From: Thermococcus sp.
GTDB taxonomy: Archaea; Methanobacteriota_B; Thermococci; Thermococcales; Thermococcaceae
NCBI GenBank assembly: GCA_027035445.1
Contig: JALVUT010000155.1
Span: forward strand, 1-11,855
DNA: 11,855 nucleotides
Direction: 5' to 3'
In this document: positions 1-5,564 of the stretch, one piece after another
Position numbering within the stretch: position 1 is the stretch's first letter
Layout: the number at the start of each line of letters is the position of its first letter
Program-made: the position numbers and the translations under genes
Notes under the pieces: model-generated
Told to the model about the DNA's origin: nothing
Database searches by the model: none
What the model saw: the letters and a program-made list of their open reading frames with translations, nothing else

Positions 1-167
1 TATCCTCCATCGCACATGAAGCTCACGTATTCTCTATCGTGAGGTACGACTGTGAACGCAACCTCCCTCGTGGAATTGTATCCCCTGAAGTTACCGCTTG
101 ACCCGACCACGAGAAGCACCCCAAGAACCAGTGCAACAAAAAAGAACGCTGTCTTCACATCAACCAT
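1..167 (-). CDS. Third secreted DUF1102-like (TasA-like) protein, 5' part only
   Basis: The visible start encodes a signal peptide (MVDVK, then a hydrophobic run of about 17 residues, then SSGNFRGYNSTREVAF). This mirrors the start of the two DUF1102 proteins upstream (GANFRYYSADRSASF and GANFRDYNADRSVHW), so it is very probably a third paralogue; the rest lies outside the window. It overlaps the end of the signal peptidase gene by 8 bases (ATGGTTGA holds both its ATG and the previous TGA), so translation is probably coupled. A GTG at 156-158 is an alternative start: the GGGAG motif lies a normal distance before that GTG but directly touches the ATG. The likely product is an exported substrate of the neighbouring peptidase. 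Function inferred only from similarity and position. Confidence 0.8.
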   Translation of the reverse strand, partial: MVDVKTAFFFVALVLGVLLVVGSSGNFRGYNSTREVAFTVVPHDREYVSFMCDGG

Positions 168-1227
168 CTCCCACTATTCTGCTTAGGAGGCTTCTCCTCC
201 TGATTCTGATTCTAATCGCTTCCCAGTTTGCTATCTCTGCCAGATAGTAGAACACCAGCAGTATTGCGGCCAGCTCCACTGTATATAAAAGCAGTGGGAG
301 GTAGGGATTTAGGTTGTACATTGACGCCACGATACTTTCAGGGAGTATCGCAGGGTATGAGCGAACCACTATTTCCTCCCGGTATATCCTGGTGTCTTTG
401 GGGACAGAGACCTTCATTAGAATCTCGTGTGAGGCTTTCCCTCTAATATTGAACCTCTTCTCGTTTAGGATGGTTACTCTGTCGCTTCGACTTTCTATAA
501 AGTAATGAAAGGGGTAGACCGCCCTGTTCTCTATGCTCAGGTTCTTCTCAAATGTACTTCCCGGAAGGTACCAGCCTTCCCTCTGGCCCCCCGCGAGGGT
601 TGAGGAGTAAGCGAAGGCGAGGGTTCCCCATGATGCGACTGTTACGAAGATGAAGCCTGCAACTATCCCCACTGAGATGGCGGCGTATATCGTGCGCGTG
701 TGTATTTTGAGAAACCTTTTTTTCCTGCCATGCTTCCTGCTCTTACCCCCGCTGGAAAATGTGAAGAACGCCCCGAGGAGAAGTATCATCGCAACCATGT
801 ATACGTTCGTCAGCTTGCTCCTGGCGGACTCTATGAGCGCTCCCCCTCCTCTGACAACGAGGGGGTGATTGCCCACCGTTATGACCTTTCCGATCACATC
901 CCCCCTCTTAACCGGAGGGTACTTGCCATCCTGCTGGTCAGTTGCAACGTTGTTGTCTCCTTTGGTTATGTACCCCAAGTCCGTCACCGCGAATATCCTG
1001 TGAACCGTCCAGCCATCCTTTCTGTGGAAGACTATTATGTCGCCGACGTTTCCGCCCTTTGAAAGGGGGTTTATGAAAAAGAGGTCGCCCTTGTTTATCG
1101 TTGGGGTCATACTTTTGGAATAAGCGTAGGAAATCAGAACGGGCCTGTCAAGAACGAATCCCATCACTGACGTGATCAGAAACATGACGACGATGAGGAT
1201 CAGTATGTTCTCTGTCAACCGTTTCAT
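160..1227 (-). CDS. SipW/Sec11-like type I signal peptidase (S26B) with an extra C-terminal extracytoplasmic domain
   Basis: Membrane protease of 355 aa that would cleave signal peptides of exported proteins. After an N-terminal membrane segment (about 8-25) come the S26 motifs: nucleophile Ser39 in YSKSMTPT, His76 in TVHRI where bacterial LepB has Lys, and TKGDNN with Asp91, plus Asp97. The Ser/His/Asp arrangement is that of ER Sec11, archaeal enzymes and Bacillus SipW. The length is about twice that of a usual archaeal signal peptidase. The extra part has membrane segments near 142-158 and 179-205, a beta-rich stretch of about 210-300 and a final membrane segment at about 309-330 before an Arg-rich tail. 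Similar extensions (DUF5305 type) are known in haloarchaeal S26 proteins; that match is a guess. It lies 62 bases after one DUF1102 gene and overlaps the next, so a dedicated role in maturing DUF1102 proteins is likely. Confidence 0.88.
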   Translation of the reverse strand: MKRLTENILILIVVMFLITSVMGFVLDRPVLISYAYSKSMTPTINKGDLFFINPLSKGGNVGDIIVFHRKDGWTVHRIFAVTDLGYITKGDNNVATDQQDGKYPPVKRGDVIGKVITVGNHPLVVRGGGALIESARSKLTNVYMVAMILLLGAFFTFSSGGKSRKHGRKKRFLKIHTRTIYAAISVGIVAGFIFVTVASWGTLAFAYSSTLAGGQREGWYLPGSTFEKNLSIENRAVYPFHYFIESRSDRVTILNEKRFNIRGKASHEILMKVSVPKDTRIYREEIVVRSYPAILPESIVASMYNLNPYLPLLLYTVELAAILLVFYYLAEIANWEAIRIRIRRRSLLSRIVGDG

Positions 1228-1289
1228 TGGTAAACCCCTTTAGATGCAAACTAAAGTTAAAGATTAGAGGCAAACGCCCCGGAATGAAA

Positions 1290-1832
1290 TCACTGCGGTC
1301 CGCCACACTCGCCCGCATGGGCTTCAAAGCTCATCTGGAACTGGTAGCTCCCAAGGGTTGCGTTCGTGTTGTCGAAGATCATGCCGACTGGCACGGGGGT
1401 TCCATGGTAAACCGTGAACTCTAGGTTGCTGGCCGGGCCAGAGGTCATGTTATCGTAGGTTCCGGCGAAGAGCAGGACGTTCTCATGCTCGGTCTTTATC
1501 TTAACACAGATCGGGTAGTCCGTCTGGTTGTTCTCCCAGAGCTCGTTGCTTACCTCGAACATCTCCTCAAAGACGTAGGTGGTGTTCGGGCTCATGCCTG
1601 TCCCTCCCCACTCGGGGTAGTTGGGGTTGTACTGGCTTATGTCAACGTAGAGCTTGCCAGCGTCGTAGGTGACGTAGGGCTGGACTGCTGTAAGGTCGAT
1701 GAGCTCGTTGTCATCCGATACGACCTGGAATGATGCAGACCTGTCCGCTGAATAGTAGCGGAAGTTGGCGCCGGCACCGACCGCTAGGAGCATTCCTACC
1801 ATAAGTATTGCCAATCCAAATAGCTTGTTCAT
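1290..1832 (-). CDS. Secreted DUF1102 protein, candidate TasA-like fibre subunit (paralogue 2)
   Basis: 180 aa. The N-terminus is a signal peptide (MNKLFGLAILMVGMLLAVGAG) followed by ANFRYYSADRSASF, the conserved beginning of DUF1102. Residues 40-100 (DDNELIDLTAVQPYV, VDIS, NPNYPEWG, SPNTTYVFEEMFEVSNELW) match the upstream paralogue almost block by block; the C-terminal halves diverge but both end in a lone Cys-Gly near the C-terminus (GECGGPQ here, GKCGQGS there). Four N-glycosylation sequons are visible (N83TT, N102QT, N128MT, N157AT), fitting a surface protein. The ATG is preceded by AGGGGGCGTGA and lies 14 bases after the previous stop, so the genes share a transcript. DUF1102 is an archaeal family thought to be related to TasA/camelysin beta-sandwich proteins; a fibre role is inferred from the neighbouring SipW-like peptidase. 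Confidence 0.85.
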   Translation of the reverse strand: MNKLFGLAILMVGMLLAVGAGANFRYYSADRSASFQVVSDDNELIDLTAVQPYVTYDAGKLYVDISQYNPNYPEWGGTGMSPNTTYVFEEMFEVSNELWENNQTDYPICVKIKTEHENVLLFAGTYDNMTSGPASNLEFTVYHGTPVPVGMIFDNTNATLGSYQFQMSFEAHAGECGGPQ

Positions 1833-1846
1833 TCTTCACGCCCCCT

Positions 1847-2446
1847 TCACGATCCCTGTCCGCACTTACCAACTAGGTCTGCCGGCTCTGTGCCGAGTCT
1901 GTAGGCTTCAATGTGTATCGGGGTGCTCTGTATGGTTCCTGGAACATCGTTTCCAACGGTGAAGTCCATACCGACCTTGACTGCATCGCCGTTGTTCACA
2001 ATGAAGCACACGTCGTTCTTGGCCATGTCACTCGCGTAGACAACTGCACCGGTTGCACTGTCGTGGACGTCGCGGTCAGCGCCGTAGAACTGGATTCCTG
2101 TGTTGTTGCTGGTTATCCTGACAACGATGGTCATGTTCTTCTCCCAAAGGTCGTTGCTGACCTTGAATATCTCGTCGAAGTTGTACTCCGAGTTCGGGCT
2201 GAGGCCATCTCCGTAACCCGGGTAGTTTGGGTTGTTCGGACTGATGTCCACCACGAGGACGCCGCCGTCGTTTATATATGCGTATGGCTGGATCGGGGTC
2301 AGGTCAATGAGCTCGTTGTCATCGGTGACTATGTCCCAATGGACGCTCCTGTCTGCGTTGTAGTCCCTGAAGTTAGCTCCTGCCCCCAGAACGAGACCAA
2401 AGGCCACCAGCAGGCCAAAAATTCCCAAAGCAATGTTCTTTCTCAA
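1847..2446 (-). CDS. Secreted DUF1102 protein, candidate TasA-like fibre subunit (paralogue 1)
   Basis: 199 aa, first gene of the operon. A signal peptide (about residues 1-24, ending GAGA) precedes NFRDYNADRSVHWDIV and the shared core TDDNELIDLTPIQPYAY, VDIS, NNPNYPGYG, SPNSEYNFDEIFKVSNDLW. Two sequons (N104MT, N114NT) and one Cys (195) near the C-terminus are seen. The start is a TTG: it is the codon correctly placed after the strong GGAGG (8-base spacer), and the signal peptide begins there. A non-AUG start after a highly structured leader suggests translation is deliberately tuned. As first gene it is probably the most abundant product. The function is unproven; the family and the downstream SipW-like peptidase suggest an exported surface polymer subunit. 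Confidence 0.85.
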   Translation of the reverse strand: MRKNIALGIFGLLVAFGLVLGAGANFRDYNADRSVHWDIVTDDNELIDLTPIQPYAYINDGGVLVVDISPNNPNYPGYGDGLSPNSEYNFDEIFKVSNDLWEKNMTIVVRITSNNTGIQFYGADRDVHDSATGAVVYASDMAKNDVCFIVNNGDAVKVGMDFTVGNDVPGTIQSTPIHIEAYRLGTEPADLVGKCGQGS

Positions 2447-2591
2447 CTTTTTCGCCTCCTTTTAGGGGCACTGCGTTAACAGCGACAGGTGGTCAGTGTC
2501 TTTAGCATAACACTGACACTGTAACTCCAAAGGTCACGGGTGTGTTGTTGCAGTGCCCCTTAGGCGGGCAACCCCATAAGGTTGCTCCAGT
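2447..2591 (-). promoter_or_regulatory. Long structured 5' leader of the DUF1102 operon, possible translational switch
   Basis: The RNA from the predicted start (about 2591) to the TTG codon is about 145 bases, far longer than the 8-25 base leaders elsewhere in this window. Pairings seen on the minus strand: AGGGGCACTGC with GCAGTGCCCCT (2550-2560 with 2464-2474, 11 bp, perfect), enclosing a hairpin GTCAGTGT/ACACTGAC (2492-2499 with 2510-2517, 10-base loop); before them GCAACC/GGTTGC (2568-2573 with 2580-2585). The 3' arm of the long stem ends three bases before AGGAGG, and CGCCT just before the 5' arm can pair with AGGCG of the ribosome binding site, so the fold could mask it. No known riboswitch class recognised. 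Confidence 0.55.
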
Positions 2592-2610
2592 CGTACCTTT
2601 GGCCCTAAGG

Positions 2611-2620
2611 GTATATAGGA
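2611..2620 (-). promoter_or_regulatory. TATA box of the DUF1102 / signal peptidase operon
   Basis: The minus strand reads TCCTATATAC, a good archaeal TATA box. A start site about 25 bases downstream would be near 2591. No other TATA-like element is obvious between here and the TTG start at 2446. Confidence 0.6.
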
Positions 2621-2634
2621 AATTCCGGGTTACT

Positions 2635-2659
2635 CCATGGTAATGGGACGTTACCATGG
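2635..2659. promoter_or_regulatory. Perfect palindrome, candidate operator upstream of the TATA box
   Basis: CCATGGTAA (2635-2643) and TTACCATGG (2651-2659) are perfect 9-bp inverted repeats around a 7-base spacer. The site begins 15 bases upstream of the TATA box and ends 9 bases from the stop of the regulator gene, the position expected for an activator acting on TFB/TBP, although a repressor is possible. No T-run follows on either strand, which argues against a terminator. The likely binder is one of the adjacent winged-helix proteins (inference). Confidence 0.5.
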
Positions 2660-2668
2660 GGATATGCC

Positions 2669-3109
2669 TTAAAGAACCCGTCTGACCCTTCTATGGTGCA
2701 CGGTGCTGATAGCCAGGTACACAAAGGCCGCCAGAAGCAGGGGAAAACTTCTCAGGTACGCGCCGAGGACGAGAAATATCATCGAGGTGCCTATGTAGAA
2801 GGTGCTCCAGCTTATGTCGTTTTTCTTGACAACTTCCATGTAAACGGTCACGTCGTTGGGGATCCTGAGCAGTGTAACGGTGCCGTGTTCAAAGGCTATC
2901 ACCCCCTCGCGTTCCAGTCGTGGCAGATGCGTCTGTATGAGGCTTACATAAACACTTTTTCTGTGCTTCCTGTTTGTGTTCCCCTCTTTCTCCGCTATAT
3001 AGTTCACCAAGTCTCTGAGGTCTGCACTTCCGTTTTTCTCTTTCAGGAACTCTATCAGGAGCATCCTCCGGTCGTTTCCGAGTATCATGTTCGTGGCGGT
3101 GGCGCTCAT
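2669..3109 (-). CDS. Membrane-anchored winged-helix regulator (DUF7344-like)
   Basis: 146 aa. Residues 1-85 form a winged-helix DNA-binding domain with the signature RKSVYVSLIQTHLPRLEREG (51-69) followed by VIAFE, typical of the archaeal DUF7344 domain best known from haloarchaea. Two hydrophobic segments follow (about 102-119 and 122-137) and an Arg-rich tail (HHRRVRRVL), so the DNA-binding part is probably tethered to the inner face of the membrane. ATG is preceded by AGGTGA and lies 4 bases after the stop of the upstream small HTH gene, so both are co-transcribed. Its 3' end is about 50 bases from the DUF1102 promoter, making that operon the obvious target. One-component membrane sensing is inferred; no ligand domain is seen outside the membrane. 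Confidence 0.75.
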   Translation of the reverse strand: MSATATNMILGNDRRMLLIEFLKEKNGSADLRDLVNYIAEKEGNTNRKHRKSVYVSLIQTHLPRLEREGVIAFEHGTVTLLRIPNDVTVYMEVVKKNDISWSTFYIGTSMIFLVLGAYLRSFPLLLAAFVYLAISTVHHRRVRRVL

Positions 3110-3113
3110 GGAA

Positions 3114-3329
3114 TCACCTTAACCGGTAATGCTTTCTGCGGTTGCTGTTTGTGTAGAATGCCTCAACCTTTTTCTGCCTTATAAGCCCCCTAAGAATCCT
3201 CTCGACCCTCTGTCTCGTACAGAAGATCCCTCTCTCATTGAGAAATCTGGTAAGGAACGCCACACTCAACGAACCATGTCCCTGAAGGAGGTTTATGATC
3301 TCGTCTTCAATGTTATACGTCGCGTCCAC
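3114..3329 (-). CDS. Small winged-helix DNA-binding protein
   Basis: 71 aa. The sequence has the helix pattern of a winged helix: helix 1 IEDEIINLLQ (7-16), helix 2 SVAFLTRFLNERG (22-34), recognition helix TRQRVERILRGLIRQ (38-52) and a basic wing ending NRRKHYRLR. The start is GTG at 3329, chosen because GGAGGTGA lies four bases upstream; an in-frame ATG is not available nearby. It is the first gene of a two-gene operon with the membrane-anchored regulator. A role in controlling the adjacent surface operon is inferred from position. No family name is claimed. Confidence 0.7.
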   Translation of the reverse strand: MDATYNIEDEIINLLQGHGSLSVAFLTRFLNERGIFCTRQRVERILRGLIRQKKVEAFYTNSNRRKHYRLR

Positions 3330-3395
3330 TCTCTCACCTCCATGTTAAGTGAATGGAATGTAACATTACCCACTATCACACTCTAGGAGGTAAGA

Positions 3396-3404
3396 GTATT
3401 TAAG
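3396..3404 (-). promoter_or_regulatory. TATA box of the regulator operon
   Basis: The minus strand reads CTTAAATAC, the common Thermococcales TATA form, predicting a start near 3372 and a leader of about 40 bases before the GTG at 3329. AATGT-A-ACATT (about 3357-3367) falls at the start of the leader and could be an autoregulatory site, but it is short. Confidence 0.55.
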
Positions 3405-3910
3405 GATTCCTAAAAAGTCTGATTTTCGATTTTTTGGCTTTATACGCCGCGTTCTGCCCATTATCGTTTAAATACTTTGAGTAGCCTCTCAAAAGTGCCT
3501 TGGTGTGGTGATTTATCTGATGCCCCTCTTTAAGTTTATTGAGAAAAATCCAACAAATTGGAATTATATGAATAATTCTTTAACTCTGGGCATCCCTTGA
3601 GGTGGGCAATCCCATAGGTCTAGGTGCCTTAACATACTGATCCAAACCCTCTTGTTACGTTTTGATGTGCAACATGAGGTTCGAAATTCAAAGAGAGGGC
3701 CCGAAAAGGGGAGGGGTTTACCGATGACGAAGCTATACATGAACTCAGCCCTGTTCATGAAAACCTGAAATACCCCTCAAACTGCCAGTCGAGAGGCACA
3801 CCTGCCACTTAAAAAACACTTTATGCGGGAGTTTCTAGATCGTCCTTAACTGACTTTTAGAACGTCGCCACAGTTCATAGATGAAACCAGATTATGTAAA
3901 GTAGAACCTG
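3405..3910. other. Gene-poor interval between the regulator promoter and tRNA-Gln
   Basis: About 500 bases with no convincing gene. It holds a plus-strand TATA-like TTTAAATAC at 3467-3475 with no credible ORF behind it (possible unannotated RNA), a degenerate second copy of a leader motif at 3594-3618, and a T-run on the minus strand (about 3812-3817, GTGTTTTTTAAG) roughly 95 bases after tRNA-Gln that could end its transcript. A 64-codon minus-strand ORF (3564-3758) has no supporting start signal and is not called. Confidence 0.4.
3594..3618 (-). repeat. Degenerate second copy of the DUF1102 leader motif
   Basis: Plus strand 3594-3618 and 2557-2581 align over 24 columns with two single-base gaps and only two mismatches (shared blocks ccctt, agg, gggcaa, cccata, gg). 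The first copy lies in the operon leader just before the 5' arm of the long stem; this copy has no gene directly downstream. It may be a relic of a duplicated leader or a dispersed genomic motif. Confidence 0.45.
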
Positions 3911-3986
3911 TGGTAGCCCCGCGGGGATTCGAACCCCGGTCCAGGGATCCAGAGTCCCCGATGCTTGGCCGCTACACCACGGGGCT
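3911..3986 (-). tRNA. tRNA-Gln (anticodon CTG)
   Basis: The minus strand folds as a full cloverleaf. The acceptor arm AGCCCCG pairs with CGGGGCT, followed by discriminator A and an encoded CCA (3911-3913). The anticodon stem GGGGA/TCCCT (one G-T pair) encloses loop CTCTGGA with anticodon CTG, reading the Gln codon CAG. The T arm contains GGTTCGAATCC. Length 76 with CCA, no intron. It has its own TATA box about 30 bases upstream. Confidence 0.95.
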
Positions 3987-4012
3987 GTACCCGATGTTAG
4001 CTTCAGGGATGG

Positions 4013-4021
4013 ATTTATAAA
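4013..4021 (-). promoter_or_regulatory. TATA box of tRNA-Gln
   Basis: TTTATAAAT on the minus strand is centred about 31 bases upstream of the first tRNA base (3986), the usual distance for archaeal tRNA promoters. Confidence 0.6.
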
Positions 4022-4028
4022 TTTTATC

Positions 4029-4066
4029 CCTGGACTTTGCCTTCTTGGGTCCTCTAAAAGTCCAGG
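4029..4066. repeat. 10-bp inverted repeat between the two tRNA genes
   Basis: CCTGGACTTT (4029-4038) and AAAGTCCAGG (4057-4066) are perfect inverted repeats with an 18-base loop, directly upstream of the tRNA-Gln promoter. It could end a transcript coming through tRNA-Pro, or be the stem of a small RNA; neither strand shows a clear T-run after it. The rest of 4067-4243 shows no gene that I can support. Confidence 0.4.
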
Positions 4067-4190
4067 CTCTCCTTTCCGCTTCACCTGGGTCTGACCAGTT
4101 TGCCCTTTATTCTGCCGTCCTTCGGATGCTTTAAGGAGGTCAAATACCCTGAAACGACAGATGATGAGCAAACTCCCTGAGAATTGACAT

Positions 4191-4487
4191 TCATGGAATG
4201 GCATGCAATTTTTCCGCCAGCGCTTGCTTTGCAGGGGCTGCTATGGTGGGGCCGCCGAGATTCGAACTCGGGTCCCCGGCTCCCGAAGCCGGAAGGATAG
4301 GCCAAGCTACCCCACGGCCCCCCGAAATGCCAAACCTAACCACTTCAACACTCGGTTCCAAATCCAAAGCCAGCCTAAGCAGACTTCCAACCACACGGCT
4401 CGCATTCGACCATCTTTCCTTAGCGAGTGTCCACGCCCATTCGTCCAATGTCAAATGAATCGGCTTTCTTCGCCGTCCACCCGCCAT
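4191..4487 (-). CDS. int: int(N): N-terminal fragment of a split SSV-type tyrosine integrase
   Basis: The ATG at 4487 (GGGAG six bases upstream) begins MAGGRRRKPIHLTLDEW, then TLAKERWSNASRVVGSLLRLALDLEP, a basic helical N-terminus. Around residue 70 the frame enters the att core (GGRGVAWPILPASGA). In the integrated state the frame then runs through the tRNA-Pro gene and stops at 4191, giving a 98-aa chimera whose last 25 or so residues are meaningless. In the circular element the same frame would continue as AGSFNESSMDMQEM, found at the other repeat. This is the signature of SSV-type integration, where the att site lies in the integrase gene and insertion inactivates it. Fragment only; a remaining function is doubtful. 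Confidence 0.85.
   Translation of the reverse strand: MAGGRRRKPIHLTLDEWAWTLAKERWSNASRVVGSLLRLALDLEPSVEVVRFGISGGRGVAWPILPASGAGDPSSNLGGPTIAAPAKQALAEKLHAIP
4244..4321 (-). tRNA. tRNA-Pro (anticodon CGG), site of element integration
   Basis: Complete cloverleaf on the minus strand. The acceptor GGGGCCG pairs with CGGCCCC, then discriminator A and an encoded CCA (4244-4246). The anticodon stem CCGGC/GCCGG holds loop TTCGGGA, anticodon CGG, codon CCG. The T arm contains AGTTCGAATCT. The 46 bases from the 5' end through the anticodon arm belong to the 47-bp repeat shared with 7917-7963; only the 3' part (4244-4275) is unambiguously host sequence. No TATA-like sequence lies 25-35 bases upstream, where the DNA is int(N) coding sequence; a good tRNA promoter is instead found next to the other repeat copy at about 7992. 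Confidence 0.95.
4276..4322. repeat. attL: left 47-bp attachment repeat inside tRNA-Pro
   Basis: Bases 4276-4322 are identical to 7917-7963, with different sequence on both sides (C versus G before, C versus T after). The core covers the acceptor 5' strand, D arm and anticodon arm of tRNA-Pro. It is also coding: on the minus strand it gives GGRGVAWPILPASGA in the integrase frame. Confidence 0.93.
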
Positions 4488-4553
4488 TTCCAGCTCCCTA
4501 CTGCCTCCTCCCCTATGGACACACGTGCCGACATACAGCCATCACCAGGCCAA

Positions 4554-4564
4554 ACTTATAAACC
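4554..4564 (-). promoter_or_regulatory. TATA box of int(N), possibly also driving tRNA-Pro
   Basis: GGTTTATAAGT on the minus strand predicts a start near 4533, a leader of about 45 bases before the int(N) ATG, and a transcript that runs straight through int(N) into tRNA-Pro. No other promoter is visible in front of the tRNA. Confidence 0.55.
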
Positions 4565-4661
4565 TTACGCTTAAAAGAACTGAGCCCCAAAAAGACCCAA
4601 AAACTGGAAACTCTAGAGACATCCGGATCACCACTACACTTGCGCTGATCTTATCAACCAA

Positions 4662-4672
4662 AAATTATAAAA
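4662..4672 (+). promoter_or_regulatory. TATA box of the lipoprotein gene
   Basis: AAATTATAAAA is about 38 bases before the ATG at 4705, predicting a leader of roughly 12-15 bases that still includes the AGGTGA ribosome binding site (4694-4699). Confidence 0.5.
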
Positions 4673-4704
4673 GACTCACACTATAACTTAGTCAGGTGAT
4701 CCAC

Positions 4705-5541
4705 ATGGACACTAAAGAACAAATAGTTCTAACTTTGATGTTAGTGCTCTTAGTAGCCGCCGCTGGATGCATTAACACCACCTCATCAGCATCCACCACC
4801 CCCTCAGGACAAACCCAGGAACAACCCTACGAGAACACTCCCACCTCCTGGACAATATATGACAAAGATCTAACCCTTGATGCTCAATACTATATCGGCT
4901 CCCCGATCCAAATACCAAAAACCTCCACAATAAAAATGACCCTTAACATCTTAAACAATGCCAACTCGATATCTTACATTGGAATAATACCCGCCAGCGC
5001 CTTGAACACTTGGAAAGAAGACCCAGAAGCCGCTACTTACACCTTCATAACCCACCATGTCAAAGATGGGACATACACCACTGCAGTGTCACCCGGAGAA
5101 TACTACGTCGTTATAGGTTACGCTGACCCAATACATAAAACCCTCACCTCAGGAACCGAGGTCATCAAAGCTGGGAAGTACGTCGGAATACCGATCGACC
5201 TTTCAAACATAGTTTACGCTGAAAACGTTAAGGCCACAATAGACATCAGGGAGGATCTTGACATAAACTTAAAGTTCATGAGAGCATCAGAGTTCCAGAT
5301 ATATCAGGAAGGAGGCACCCCAAGGGTGATTGCATCATATGAAAAGGCTAAGAGTGAGACTTATGCTATCACCAATGGTCCTCCGAGCTATTTGTCAGGG
5401 ATAGGACCAGACATCTACTACTTGATTCTTGACAACACCTACTCCTGGTTCACAAAAAAGACCGTGGACTACACGGTAACTGCCAATGTGGTTTACCCCG
5501 CAGAAGTTCACCTAAAAATAGAAGCAGAGGAAACAGGATGA
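4705..5541 (+). CDS. Lipoprotein of unknown function carried by the integrated element
   Basis: 278 aa. The N-terminus has a short hydrophobic segment ending in LLVAAAGC; Cys22 fits a lipobox, so the protein is probably lipid-anchored outside the cell. A Thr/Ser/Pro/Gln-rich spacer follows (about 23-48), then a long beta-rich region with many Tyr and Thr (WTIYDKDLTLDAQYYIGSP, GEYYVVIGYAD, YTVTANVVYPAEVHLKIEAEE) with no Cys and no recognised catalytic motif. ATG at 4705 is preferred over the in-frame GTG at 4696 because AGGTGA lies just before it and overlaps that GTG. It lies between int(N) and the rest of the element with its own promoter. It is one of the few intact genes left. It might alter the cell surface, for example by excluding related elements; this is a guess. 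Confidence 0.8.
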   Translation: MDTKEQIVLTLMLVLLVAAAGCINTTSSASTTPSGQTQEQPYENTPTSWTIYDKDLTLDAQYYIGSPIQIPKTSTIKMTLNILNNANSISYIGIIPASALNTWKEDPEAATYTFITHHVKDGTYTTAVSPGEYYVVIGYADPIHKTLTSGTEVIKAGKYVGIPIDLSNIVYAENVKATIDIREDLDINLKFMRASEFQIYQEGGTPRVIASYEKAKSETYAITNGPPSYLSGIGPDIYYLILDNTYSWFTKKTVDYTVTANVVYPAEVHLKIEAEETG

Positions 5542-5542
5542 T

Positions 5543-5560
5543 TTACCTTTCTATTTTTGA
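5543..5560 (+). terminator. Pyrimidine-rich likely stop of lipoprotein transcription
   Basis: Immediately after the stop codon the plus strand reads tttacctttctatttttg, a T-rich stretch of the kind that ends archaeal transcripts. No hairpin precedes it. Confidence 0.4.
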
Positions 5561-5564
5561 TAAA

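Noticed and set aside
3564..3758. 64-codon ORF on the minus strand
   Set aside because: No TATA box or ribosome binding site in place, no family resemblance, and its end covers the repeated leader motif; probably chance.
3723..3770. C/D box guide RNA candidate (ATGACGA ... CTGA, plus strand)
   Set aside because: The C box is imperfect, no D'/C' pair with room for guides, and no promoter upstream.
3875..4305. Overlapping minus-strand ORFs of 109 and 74 codons
   Set aside because: They run through the tRNA genes and the inverted repeat; their residues near the tRNAs are just translated tRNA sequence.
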